In this document: piece after piece, positions 1 through 9,588 of the stretch
How positions within the stretch are numbered: the first letter of the stretch is position 1
Layout of the letters: each line of letters begins with the position of its first letter
Source: Sambucus nigra
Lineage: Eukaryota > Streptophyta > Magnoliopsida > Dipsacales > Adoxaceae
Length of the DNA stretch: 64,000 nt
Direction: 5' to 3'
Assembly: GCA_949130495.1 (NCBI GenBank)
Contig: OX422207.1
Coordinates: 831,084,073-831,148,072 of the forward strand
Notes under the pieces: generated by a model
Told to the model about the DNA's origin: nothing
Database searches by the model: none
What the model saw: only the letters and a program-made list of their open reading frames with translations
Made by a program: the position numbers and the translations under genes

Positions 1-1509
1 GAAGAATCAAAGAAAAAGACTACTACTTACCAAGTGGAGGAAGGTACAGAAATTGAAACTCTTGACCCTAGGGATGAATCTCAACTCGTAAAGGGGCAGG
101 TTGTGGAATCTACAGAAATTGTTATCCTGGACGACGAATATCCTGAACGAGTAACTCAGATAGGATCGTCGTTGGATGTTTCAATAAAACAGGAATTGAT
201 AACTTTCTTGAGAAACAGGAAGAATACTTTTGCTTGGAGTCATGAAGACATGCCAGGTATAGATCCAAATTTTTTATGTCACGAACTCAATGTGAATAAG
301 GAGATCAAGCCTGTGAAGCAAAGAAGAAGAGTGTTTAGTCCCGAGAAGAACCAGGCCATACAAGAGGAGGTCGAGAAACTCCAGAAAGCCCAATTCATTG
401 AAGATGTGAAATATCCAGATTGGTTGGCGAATGTGGTGATGGTAAAGAAGAAGAACAACAAATGGAGAATGTGTGTTGATTTTACTGATCTCAACAAGGC
501 ATGTCCAAAAGATCATTTTCCATTGCCCAGAATTGATCAACTAGTGGATGCTACCTCGGGACACGAGCTACTCAGCTTCATGGATGCTTATTCTGGCTAC
601 AACCAGATCAAAATGAAACCAGAAGACAGGGAAAGTACTTCTTTTATTACCCCAAGGGGAACTTATTGTTATAATGTTATGCCTTTTGGTTTAAAAAATG
701 CAGGTGCAACATATCAGCGGTTGATGAACAAGGTTTTTACCGAACAAATCAGCCGCAATATGGAGGTCTATGTCGACGACATGCTCACCAAAAGCAAGAG
801 AGCTGCAGATCATTTGATTGACTTGAGTCAAACTTTTGATCAACTGGATAAATACCAGATGAAGATTAACCCGACGAAGTGTACCTTTGGAGTACGAGAA
901 GGAATGTTCCTCGGATACATCGTCAACCAACGAGGTATTGAGGCAAATCCAGAAAAGATCAAGGCTCTTTTAGGGCTGCGATCCCCGACGACGAGGAAAG
1001 AAGTGCAGAGTCTTACCGAACGGGTTGCAGCACTCAACAGATTTGTATCCCGAGCAACTGATAAATGCCTCCCATTCTTCAAAACACTGCGAAAAAGTTT
1101 TGAGTGGACTGATGAATGTGAGAAAGCCTTTCAAGATTTGAAGAAGTATTTGGGAGCCCCACCATTGTTGTCTAGGCCAATAACTGGAGAGAAGTTGTAC
1201 TTGTATTTGGCAGTATCAGAAAATGCAGTTAGCTCGGCGTTGATCAGATTGGAGAATGGAGTCCAGAAGCCAATTTATTACACAAGCAAGGCCTTCCGAG
1301 GTGCGGAAATCAGATATCCAAAGCTGGAAAAATTGGCACTGGCGTTAATTGAAGCAAGTAGAAGAATGAGGCCATACTTCCAGGCCCATACCATCATTGT
1401 GTATACCGACATGCCGTTAAGACAAGCCCTTCACAAGCCAGAAAAATCAGGAATCAGGAATCAGGAATCGGTGAATATGATATTGTGTATGAACCCAGAT
1501 CATCGTTGA
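1..1509 (+). pseudogene. pol: Tat-lineage pol, part 1: reverse transcriptase and degenerate RNase H (5' partial)
   Basis: The frame is open from base 1, so the true start is upstream. An RT of the Ty3 type is clear: fingers and palm motifs (VDFTDLNKACPKDHFPLPRID, split here only by reading), FMDAYSGYNQ, MPFGLKNAGATYQRLM, and the catalytic YVDD box at 769-780. A connection and RNase H-like domain follows (about 1100-1440). Its first catalytic position reads YLAVSE, with alanine where active Ty3 RNases H have aspartate, which fits the inactive ancestral RNase H of Tat elements. The frame collapses at 1445-1470 in a short repeat (AGGAATC, three times) and ends at 1509. The remaining pol is in another frame from about 1467. 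Identification is by recognised motifs. Confidence 0.93.
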
Positions 1510-3524
1510 AGGGGCAAGCCGTGGCAGAGTTTATAGCAGAGTTCACATACCCTGATACCCCCGAGGAGCAAAAGGTGCTTGCTGACCTACCTGTGGACGA
1601 TACAGGTTCAACAGACACAGATCCAGACCAACCAAGGTTGGTAAAAGGACTTGTGGATGTAGAAAAATCTTCATATTCAAACCCCGACCAACTCCGGTTG
1701 GTAGAAGGGCGCGAACAAATGACCGACGAGGAACGAAGGATACCCGGGGATGATGAAAGAAAACAGATGATATTTCACCGAGGAACTCTAACAGATAAGA
1801 AATTTGAAGACGAGTTACATACATGGAGATTATATGTAGATGGATCATCTTGCACGGCTGGTTGTGGAGCAGGGATTGTTTTAAACTCTCCAGATGATAT
1901 TGACATGGAGTATGCCTTGAGATTCCAATTCAAAGCTTCCAATAATGAGGCTGAATATGAGGCTATGATAGCAGGTTTTCATTTGGCGAAAGTTATGGAG
2001 GCACGACAAGTAATTGTTTTCAGTGATTCTCAATTAATTGTGAATCAAATGATGGGAATATATGCAGTGAAGGGAGAGTTAATGGTGAAGTACCATGCAA
2101 AAGTGATGGAGTTATTAACAGATTTTGATGCTATTCAATTGGTGAGGATACCAAGAATGGAGAATGCTAGAGCAGACGCATTGGCCCGACTAGCGTCAGC
2201 TACGCGCACCGAACTGCGAAGAACAATACCAATTGAAGTATTAGAAAGTCGGAGCATAGAAGAAGATCTGACGGTGAAGATTATTACCCTTAATTTAGGA
2301 CCATCTTGGATGGATCCTATCAGAACATACATTGAAGAAGGAGAATTGCCGGAGGACAAACTAGCTGCCAAGAAATTGAAGTATAAAGTTGCTCGGTATG
2401 TGTTAACTAATGGTGTTTTGTACAGACGAGGAATTATGGCAGGTTTGCAGAGATGTGTGCATCCATCAGAAGTCAAAGAATTGATTGAAGAAATTCATGA
2501 AGGATCTTGTGGAGCTCATGTAGCAGGTCGGAGACTTTTGCAAAGGGTAATGACACAGGGATACTACTGGCCGACGATGAGGGCTGATTGTATAGCCTAT
2601 GCTAAGAAGTGTGACAAATGCCAACGTTTTTCCTCCATCCGAAGAACTCCACAGGCATTGTTGACACCCATAACATCACCTTGGCCATTTGCCATGTGGG
2701 GAATTGATCTGGTTGGACCACTGCCGACGACCCGAGGAAGGTTCAAGTATCTCGTCGTGGCAGTAGACTATTTTACTAAGTGGATGGAAGCTGAACCACT
2801 AATTGATATGACGTACGAGAAGGTGTATCAGTTCATATGGAAGAATATCATTTGTCGATATGGTCTCCCCCATGCTTTCATCACAGACCATGGAACGCAA
2901 TTTGATAATGAAGAATTTGCTGCCTATTGTCATCAGTCGAACGTCTTGAAGTTTCATTCAGCACCAGGCCATCCCCAAAGCAATGGACAGACTGAGGTGA
3001 CGAACAGAATATTACTAAATGGGTTGAAGAAGAGGTTAAGTGAGGCTAAAGCAAATTGGATTAATGAGCTACAGTCAGTTTTGTGGGCTTACCGAACAAC
3101 TCCCCGAGCAGCAACAGGAGAATCACCATATATGCTAGCATTTGGAAGTGAGGCTGTGATACCTGCCGAGTTGGGCCTACCAACACACAGGGTGTTAAAT
3201 TTCAATTCTCCGATCAGTGATTTGATGAGAAGACTGGATTTGGATATGCTCGAGGAAGTCAGAGAAGAGGCAGCCATTAGGAATGCTGCTTATCAACAAC
3301 GAACAGCTCTGTTTTACAACAAAAGGGTAAAGAAATGTGATCTAAAAGAGGGGGATTATGTGCTAAAGAAAGTCATTCAGAAGCAGAATAAACTGGAAGC
3401 AAACTGGCATGGACCTTACCGAGTTACAGAGGTTGTTCGACCAGGAACTTACAGAATAGCAACTCTAGAAGGAGAGGAATTTAAGAACGCATGGAATGCT
3501 GAACACCTGCGCAAGTATTATTAG
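1467..3524 (+). pseudogene. pol: Tat-lineage pol, part 2: second RNase H and integrase
   Basis: This is the continuation of the upstream pol after a frameshift, not a separate gene; no real start codon is expected. After a linker come an RNase H of the archaeal type with its acidic residues present (YVDGSS about 1831, NNEAEYEA about 1939, SDSQLIV about 2024, ARADALARL about 2166), then integrase. The integrase has an HHCC zinc finger (HEGSCGAH to KKCDKCQRF, about 2497-2630), a DD-E core (WGIDLVGPLP about 2698, TDHGTQFD about 2883, E in SNGQTEV about 2980) and a basic C-terminal domain ending NAEHLRKYY. All catalytic residues appear intact, so the frameshift at 1445-1470 is the only visible lesion here. 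Confidence 0.93.
1630..1712 (+). repeat. duplicated linker motif encoding DQPRLVKG / DQLRLVEG
   Basis: Two copies of a near-palindromic block (GACCAAC-n4-GTTGGT) lie about 60 bp apart inside the pol reading frame, between the two RNase H domains. They encode similar octapeptides in a low-conservation linker. The same GTTGGTCGG-like word recurs many times in the element's 3' non-coding region (3915-4225), so the linker seems to have gained copies of an element-specific repeat. Confidence 0.5.
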
Positions 3525-3639
3525 TGATGTCAAATGTAAAGCATTTCTTTCATTATGAATAAAACGAGGATGTTTCGCCATTTTCTTTCTGGTTGAAAGT
3601 TTTTCGGGGAATACTAGTGTAATACACTACACAACAAAA

Positions 3640-3885
3640 GTGCTATAAGTAGCCAACCTCCTTTGGTTAGGAGGACAGCTCTACGGAGCAAAAGTGATAT
3701 AAGTAGCCAACCTCCTTTGGTTAGGAGGACAGCTCTACGGAGCAAAAGTGCTATAAGTAGCCAACCTCCTTTGGTTAGGAGGACAGCTCTATGGAGCAAA
3801 AGTGCTATAAGTAGCCAACCTCCTTTGGTTAGGAGGACAGCTCTAAGGAGCCAAAAAGTGCTATAAGTAGCCAAAAGCTATAAGG
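3640..3885 (+). repeat. 54-bp tandem repeat, four full copies plus partial
   Basis: Units begin at 3640, 3694, 3748 and 3802, each 54 bp, with a diverged copy at about 3858. Each has GTGCTATAAGTAGCCAACC followed by a self-complementary CCTCCTTTGGTTAGGAGG stem. Because 54 is a multiple of three the array is open in frames on both strands, but those ORFs have no recognisable content and I do not call them genes. Arrays between integrase and the 3' LTR are common in Tat elements. Confidence 0.9.
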
Positions 3886-3909
3886 AGCCAAGAAATATTC
3901 CTTTGGTTA

Positions 3910-4225
3910 GAAGGTGTACACCAGCATGATCAACTACGGTTGGTATGATAAAAATGTACTCTCATATTACAACTTATGTTGGTCGGGAGGTAATATTATT
4001 ACAAAGAGTTCTTTGAAGAACAAAATATTCAAAAAATACACCAAGTATAGTTGGTCAGGGATAAAAACCCAATAACTGTAGTTGGTCGGCGAAGACAAAT
4101 TATTGATCTTAGTTGGTCGGACGCATTTTTATAATTGAACCAAGTATAGCTGGTCGGGAATAAAAAACCCATCAACTGTAATTGGTCGACAAACATTATT
4201 CAACTACCTTGGTTGGTTGGAAACA
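3910..4225 (+). repeat. dispersed degenerate CAACT-RTAGTTGGTCGG motifs
   Basis: At least eight copies of a short near-palindromic word (CAACTAC-GGTTGGT, CCAAGTATAGTTGGTC, CAACTGTAGTTGGTCGG and variants) occur at irregular 30-65 bp spacing. No ORF of interest overlaps. The role is unknown. They could be remnants of an older tandem array or protein-binding or structural repeats. Confidence 0.6.
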
Positions 4226-4464
4226 ATTTGAACAATTTACATTCATTACTTTATTGATCAACCTTGATACTTGTAAATTTTTAAGTTGGTTGATAAATAG
4301 CACGATATTGCCATCCTTTTAAATACATAGATACATATGTACAAATATAAAGGTGTTTGATAAACACAAGACAATAGCAAAATTGGCAAACAGAAAATGA
4401 AATTCTTTCATTAAATTTAAGATTACAGGATACAAGAATGTACTAAATTGTTACATGGATATTA

Positions 4465-5784
4465 CTATTCTACTGGTTTCTTGCCCTGTGCTTTAGAAAC
4501 AGGTTCCTCGCCGGCAGGAGGGTCTTCTAGGCAAAGGGGAGAATTGATGAAATTAACATCTCTGAGCATTCTGACGTTCATAACAGAAGGTGTATCCAAG
4601 AGATGCTCAGGACGAGATAATTCAACTTGGGAATGAAGGCTATAATCACCAAGGTATTTTGAAATTAGGCTGCGAGGAATGGAACGAGCGGGGATCCATG
4701 CCATGTCCAATTTGAAAGGTGGTACCGGCAGGTCTAATAATGATGGAGCATGATAGTCCCATAAAAAATGCCCTTGCTCCAATTTTAACACACCCAGTGC
4801 GTTTAATCATCCTTGCTTGTAACCTTCATTGTTGGCATGTTCAATACGAGCATCCAGGTGAACAAGGGCTTCATTATATCCTGCCATCCAGAATTCCCTT
4901 GGCTGTTTATGGAATTGGAAGGTTAATCTATCCAATTGTTCATGAAGGCTTTTGGCAAAAAGATCCTTATTATGCAGAGCAGATTTCGTCGCTGTAAGTT
5001 GATCCTCCAAGGATAGATTCTTCTTGGACATTTCTGATAGGGCCCGATCTTTGATGTTTAACTGGAATGCTTGAGTTTCTAAAGTGGATTGGGTACGAGC
5101 CTCTTCAACATTGCGACTGAGAACTCTTGATCGGCTCCGAGAAGCAACTGGAGAACTTTGCTCCTCGACAGTTCTTCCTCGCCCCCGAGAACCTCTTCCT
5201 CATCCCCGAGCAGTTCCAGAAATGGCAGATCTTCTTAAGTCCTCCAGCTCTTGCCTTAGTTTGGCGTTTTCGACCTCTAAGAACGAGAAGCCTTCATCAG
5301 TAACTGGTATTAATGCAGTAGAAGATGAAGCAGCAGATTCATATTGAGCTAATTTTTTCTGCAAATTATTATTTTCTTGTTCCAAGATCTCGGCAATTTG
5401 TCTGCAGGCTTCAACTTCACCTTTTAGGGTCCTTTCCCTAATATCATATGCAGCAATGATCTTCTTATGGTCTGTTTCAGAAGAAAGTTGTTGGTATCTA
5501 TTTTCATAATCTTTGTGTAACAAAGCCATTGATTCATTGTGCTGACCTTGGAGATCCTCTATGGAACCATGAAGTTCCTCGATCAACTCATAGTAAGCGA
5601 CATTGTTGGCCACTGCTCGGTCGAGTAAAGTTTTCAAGTACTGATAATCTTCAATTGCCTGCTCTGAGGCACGATGGCCAAGAATATCAGCAATTTCTGA
5701 TGTACTAAGGATTGTATGACCAGCCTTATAGTATTGGTGACATTGCTGCATCAGCTCGGTATCATGTGAAGAGATCAATTCCAT
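4465..5784 (-). pseudogene. Tat antisense gene B: coiled-coil protein, two in-frame stops
   Basis: One minus-strand frame runs from an ATG at 5784 to a TAG at 4465, about 440 codons, interrupted only by TGA at 5200-5202 and TGA at 4807-4809. The protein is rich in charged residues and Q, with long heptad-like stretches (for example LEQENNNLQKKLAQYE), a short Gly/Arg/Ser-rich segment around 5150-5200, another helical part and a proline-containing C-terminus ending GKKPVE. I recognise no enzymatic domain. Its place, antisense between integrase and 3' LTR and immediately after gene A, fits the accessory ORFs described in Tat-lineage elements; its function is not known to me. The two stops make this copy non-functional. 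Confidence 0.65.
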
Positions 5785-5932
5785 TCTAGCAACAAACTAA
5801 AGACGAGAAAAAGACAACAATCAACAAATATAAATCATCAACAACAGAGATGAGCAAAGATATATTTTATTAGATCATCAAAAAGTTACATTGTTCGATT
5901 ACAAGGAAATACAGAAATGATACCGAACAACT
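5785..5932. other. spacer between the two antisense genes
   Basis: A 148-bp AT-rich spacer separates the end of antisense gene A from the start of antisense gene B. It may hold the polyadenylation region of A and the leader of B. No clear TATA box is seen on the minus strand, so B could be a downstream part of one transcript. Confidence 0.4.
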
Positions 5933-6703
5933 TCACACCTTTTTCTTGTCCCCCAAGACTTTCTCGGGAGGCTGGGATGAGGAGCTCGGTTGCTCGGTGG
6001 TAACAACAGCTTGATCGGTAGGAATCTTCTCGGGAGGAGGAGGCATGGAAGAAACGTCCTCGGTGGCAGAGGGTTGAGAGGCAGAAACTTGATCACCCAT
6101 AGCCAAAGAAGACTCATCTGAGGCAGGCTCATCTTCTTCTTCTTCCACAATTGGTGGAGGATGACCAGGGAGATGCTGTTGGAATAGCTCAGAATCGTCT
6201 TGGACCTTTAGCTCTTGCAGAGCAGCTACCCAGCCATCATGGAAGTATTTCAACTCCCCATATTGGACTTAGGATGTCATTGCAGCTATCCCTCTCTCCC
6301 ATCCTTTCTCCCAACCGGCACTGAAATGTTTCTTGATTGCGACTTTTCTCCTCAATCTCTCCGAGGAGAGTTTCACCTCCAATTCCTCTTTCTTGACCTT
6401 GATATCTCGCAGAGTAGATAATTCTTCCTATGCCTTCTTCAACTTATCATCAGATTCCTGATGTTTAACCTCCAAACCCTTAACTTTCTCCTCCAAATTC
6501 TTAGAGGTTTCAGCCATCTTCATCTTATCAGCCTCAGCCACAGCCAATTTTTTCTCCCAAACAGTTTTCTCCTCGATATACTGTTGGCGAGATGCCTTTA
6601 CAGATTGGGCTAAACCCAACAAAGCATCGTCAACATCGGACGAGGAACTGGAAGCTTTAATAACTTGATCTTTCTTCACGATGGTATTGAAGCAGTTCAC
6701 CAG

Positions 6704-6788
6704 CTGAAAGATAAGAAAAATAATAAAGTCAACACAAATACAAGAATTCAAAAAAAAAAAAAAAAGACCAAAGGTATGAGAAATTTAC
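6704..6788 (-). other. intron 2 of antisense gene A
   Basis: An 85-bp interval with donor GTAAATTTCTC and acceptor ending CTTATCTTTCAG on the minus strand, with a long T-run on the sense of the transcript. Splicing is phase 0 and joins ...ARHLSS to LVNCFNTIVKK, linking two different frames into one coding sequence. Confidence 0.75.
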
Positions 6789-7432
6789 TGAAGAAAGATG
6801 ACGAGCAGCTAGGGATGTCAGTGTATCCCTAGGAATTTTTTCATCAACCCCGAGAACCTCGGGTATAACTGAGCTCATTGAAGAACTCGGAAGAATGATG
6901 TTCGAAACACTACTACCACCAGCGGGTAGAGAAGATGCAGTTCCAGCAAGATTAACTGAGGATGATTTCCTCAATCTCTTCAAAGGAGGGTCAGCAGCAT
7001 CAACCAAGGAAGAAGTCTTGGTCGGAGAGATTGTAATTACATCAGCAGGAGCATTTTTCTTGCTCGGGGCCACTGGGGGCTTCTCGGCAGCTTTGGAGGA
7101 CCCAGCATCTACTTTTTTAGTCCCTTCTGGGACATCAGTTTTGCCTTTCTTGGCTCCAACAGCAGAAGAAATTTCATCAAATAGAGCAGGAGGAGCTCTT
7201 TTCTTGCCCATTCTTTGAGATAAAGGGATATGAGAATCTGAAGATGAACCTTCTGGAGTTGAAGCTGGTTCAACAGGGCGAGCAGTATAAGAGGTTGTGT
7301 AACTCCTATACTGTAGCAAATATGACGCAGACCTAATATGCTCGTCAGCAATCGTCTTATGCAAACCCCAGATAAGTTTCAGATGTTTAATATTCACTTC
7401 TGATTCCTTTGGAGTTTTTCTTTTGCTATCAA

Positions 7433-7525
7433 CTGCAAATAGATACATAATGAAATATCGGTCATACATTTTATCAAACATGATGAAAGCATAATTTTAC
7501 AAGTAAAATAAAATGAAAAATAAAC
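7433..7525 (-). other. intron 1 of antisense gene A
   Basis: A 93-bp AT-rich interval with donor GTTTATTTTT and acceptor ending TCTATTTGCAG on the minus strand. Removing it joins the Transposase_28-like exon to the Ser/Lys-rich exon in frame (phase 1, ...GNGI-V-DSKRK...). Unspliced, the exon 1 frame stops shortly inside. Confidence 0.75.
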
Positions 7526-8030
7526 CTATCCCATTGCCATATGGGGGGCATCTGGGACCGTTGTACGCTTCATCCCCAGCTAAAGGCGCATGTTGCCAAT
7601 TTTTTATGATCAACCCATGCTCAAAATAATCTCTATTTGAGTCAGGGAGATTAACTACAAGAGCCCTATTCAGATACCTAGTTTTTAAATAATAAATATT
7701 ATCTAGAACAGCCCATTTATAACAAAACATAATTTCAGGGATCCCAATACGAGTCCCATGAGTTAGGTTTAATTTGTGCACCCCATTAATTATTCTCCAT
7801 GAATTGGGGGCTATTTTTGCAGGAACAAGATCAAAATATTGACAAAACTCAAGACATAATGGGTTTGGTGGAAAGGAAAGACCACATTCAGCAACAAAAA
7901 GACTGGGGAACCAATGTCCCTCAGCCAATCGAAAGTAATCTAAAGGCTCAGAAAGAACCTCTAGAGTTACCCACGAAGGAATGGAAAAATCAGAACGGAA
8001 TTTCTCAACAGACTCCACAATATAAACCAT

Positions 8031-8448
8031 ATTGAATAAAAGAGATACAGAAGAAAGGAAGAAGATCTTACAGAAAGAAAGGAGGTATGTTGGCAACGAA
8101 CGGAAACAAGGACGAACGCACAAGAGAGAAGAAGAGAATAGAAAGCTTGAATGCAGAAAATGGAAAACGTAGACGACGGTATGGTTACCAAAGAAGTTTA
8201 AATACTTTGCATTGGGAAGCGGCGAAAGAAATGATTACCAAAAAGAAACTACTGAACTTCCGGCGGCTAAAAGGACAAAAATTGCACGAATATCGAAGCG
8301 CTTATAAAAAAGGCGAAAAACAGCGAAATAAGAAGGAAATTTGAATACAATGTTCCTGAAACCCAGGAAGGTCATTTAATATTGCCATATACCGAGAAAG
8401 AATGTTACATACTCCTCAAAATTCGAAATATGAAACATTGGGGGCTTC
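8031..8448. other. region between antisense gene A start and 3' LTR, with polypurine tract
   Basis: No gene is supported here; the + strand ORF at 8087-8344 is purine-rich low complexity. The last bases (8436-8448, ending in ATTGGGGGCTTC) directly abut the LTR and are the likely polypurine tract for plus-strand DNA priming. The minus-strand leader of antisense gene A must also lie here. Confidence 0.6.
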
Positions 8449-8576
8449 TGTTGATACCAAAATTAATATGCTGATGTGGACGAATAATACGAAGACACGT
8501 GTCAACCTACGTGGCACAATAGCAGCGAGGAAGATCATTTCCCGACCAACTATGCTTCTTTCCGAGCAACGAGAAT

Positions 8577-8662
8577 ACACCGAGGAACTCTATCACACCG
8601 AGGAACTCTATCGCACCGAGGAACTCTAACGCACCGAGGTACTCTAATGTTCCGAGGAACTC
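8577..8662 (+). repeat. 16-17 bp sub-repeats in LTR U3
   Basis: Five tandem copies of about CACCGAGGAACTCTAT, upstream of the TATA box at 8847. Repeated U3 blocks often act as enhancers in plant LTRs; that role is inferred here. Confidence 0.75.
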
Positions 8663-8846
8663 CTGATCAGCGAACAGCTATGGCAGTCCGAGCTGCATCT
8701 CGGTCGTATCATTAATTGCCAGATAATCAACAGTTCAGATATTCATTGAATGCTTATATTCTTGTCACACACTCTGCATTAAATGTATTACCCTTTCATA
8801 TGTATGTCATTTAATGTATCGAACCTTTCATGTACAGCCTCAAGGC

Positions 8847-8854
8847 TATAAATA
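8847..8854 (+). promoter_or_regulatory. TATA box of the Tat LTR
   Basis: TATAAATA within GGCTATAAATACC, about 190 bp before the LTR end. It is a near-perfect plant TATA box and would place the R region at about 8880. Confidence 0.6.
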
Positions 8855-9051
8855 CCTTGTATCATCCTCATTCAAAGGGGACCGGAATTTCTTGAAAGAA
8901 CTTGTAATCAAGAATTCTACAAACACTCAGCAATAACATAACAGTGGACGTAGGCTTTATTCCTAGCCGAACCACTTTAAAAATCTTTGTCTTATTTATT
9001 TATCTGTGATTAAATAATTAGAGCAATCTAGTTTTTTACATCAACAGTGAG

Positions 9052-9361
9052 TTTCTACGGTGGAGGGACCCTGGGGGTTCCTTCTCTAATATGGCACTTC
9101 TGTACTGGAGGGACCTTGGGGGTTCCTTCTCCCATATAGAATTTATGTGGTGGAGGGATGTTGGGGGTTCCTTCTCAAATATGACACTTCTGCGGTGGAG
9201 GGACCCTGGGTTTCCATATTTAATATGGCATTTCTGCAGTGGAGGGACCCTGGGGGTTCCTTCTCCAATATGTCACTTATGCAGTGGAGGGACCTTGGGG
9301 GCTCCCTCAACCTCATATTTTTGTAAGCTGAAGGTGGGGGTCTTTGAGGGACCATCACCCA
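9052..9361. repeat. array A1: 45-bp tandem repeat, six units, with tail
   Basis: Units with TGGAGGGACC start at 9061, 9106, 9151, 9196, 9240 and 9285. Consensus includes GGTGGAGGGACCCTGGGGG and TTCCTTCTCCAATATG. The second unit has the private variant CCCATATAGAA, also found in the second unit of array A2 (31657-31944). The array ends in CTCCCTCAACCTCATATTT and a conserved tail up to CACCCACA. The ORF at 9091-9432 is only array read-through. Confidence 0.9.
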
Positions 9362-9588
9362 CAAATATAGTGGTAAAGCTTAAAATACGGCTCTACATTA
9401 ACCCCTCGTGCAAAGTCTTTTATGTTGGGTAGACCTAAAGGCTTTGTATGCCATAAATTCTCTTTTTTATTTTGAGGGACCCTAGGGTTCCTTCATCATT
9501 CCCCTTAACGTCATGAAATGTTCTATCACTTCATCCCAAGTTTTGTAGATGAGCCCACTTATAGTGGACCTCCTTATCTTGTTATCAA
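9362..9588. other. unique spacer between arrays A1 and B
   Basis: About 230 bp without clear repeats. If the A1 tail is an LTR end, this is the first internal sequence. I looked for a primer site or polypurine tract next to 9361 and saw neither. Confidence 0.4.

Larger units (their letters stand above)
5933..8030 (-). pseudogene. Tat antisense gene A: putative gypsy-type accessory protein (Transposase_28-like), three exons
   Basis: Read on the minus strand from an ATG at 8028-8030. Exon 1 (8030-7526) encodes a globular domain with SIPSWVTLEV, LEFCQYFDLVPAKIAPNSWR and similar motifs that I recognise as the 'putative gypsy type transposon' family (Pfam Transposase_28 type). Exon 2 (7432-6789) is Ser/Pro/Lys-rich with basic clusters. 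Exon 3 (6703-5933) is a coiled coil ending in an acidic, proline-rich tail (EEEEDEPASDES) and GDKKKV. Splicing at two GT-AG introns keeps the frame. Exon 3 is one frame but carries TAG at 6428-6430 and TAA at 6269-6271, so this copy is dead. It is transcribed toward the element's own integrase, and its promoter would lie in or next to the 3' LTR. Function in the element's life cycle is unknown. Confidence 0.75.
1..9046 (+). mobile_element. Ty3/gypsy LTR retrotransposon, Tat lineage, 5' end outside window
   Basis: The order is RT, RNase H, a second (archaeal-type) RNase H, integrase, a long 3' non-coding stretch with tandem repeats, two antisense genes, a purine-rich tract and a 3' LTR. A second RNase H before integrase together with antisense 3' ORFs is a known hallmark of the plant Tat (Retand/Ogre-like) lineage. 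No chromodomain follows the integrase. The element starts upstream of the window, so gag, protease and the 5' LTR cannot be seen and LTR age cannot be estimated. The copy is defective: pol is frameshifted and both antisense genes carry stops. It appears to be inserted in the 45-bp array that begins right after the LTR at 9047. Confidence 0.93.
8449..9046 (+). repeat. 3' LTR of the Tat element (598 bp)
   Basis: Starts TGTTGAT and ends ATCAACA, a perfect 7-bp terminal inverted repeat with TG...CA ends, preceded by the GGGGGC polypurine tract. A TATA box (TATAAATA) lies about 400 bp in, as expected for U3. The 5' LTR is outside the window, so the boundaries rest on termini and tract, not on pairwise alignment. 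The next five bases, GTGAG, would be the target duplication. Confidence 0.88.

Noticed and set aside
3614..3874. ORFs on both strands over 3614-3874
   Set aside because: They are read-through of the 54-bp tandem repeat, whose length is a multiple of three.
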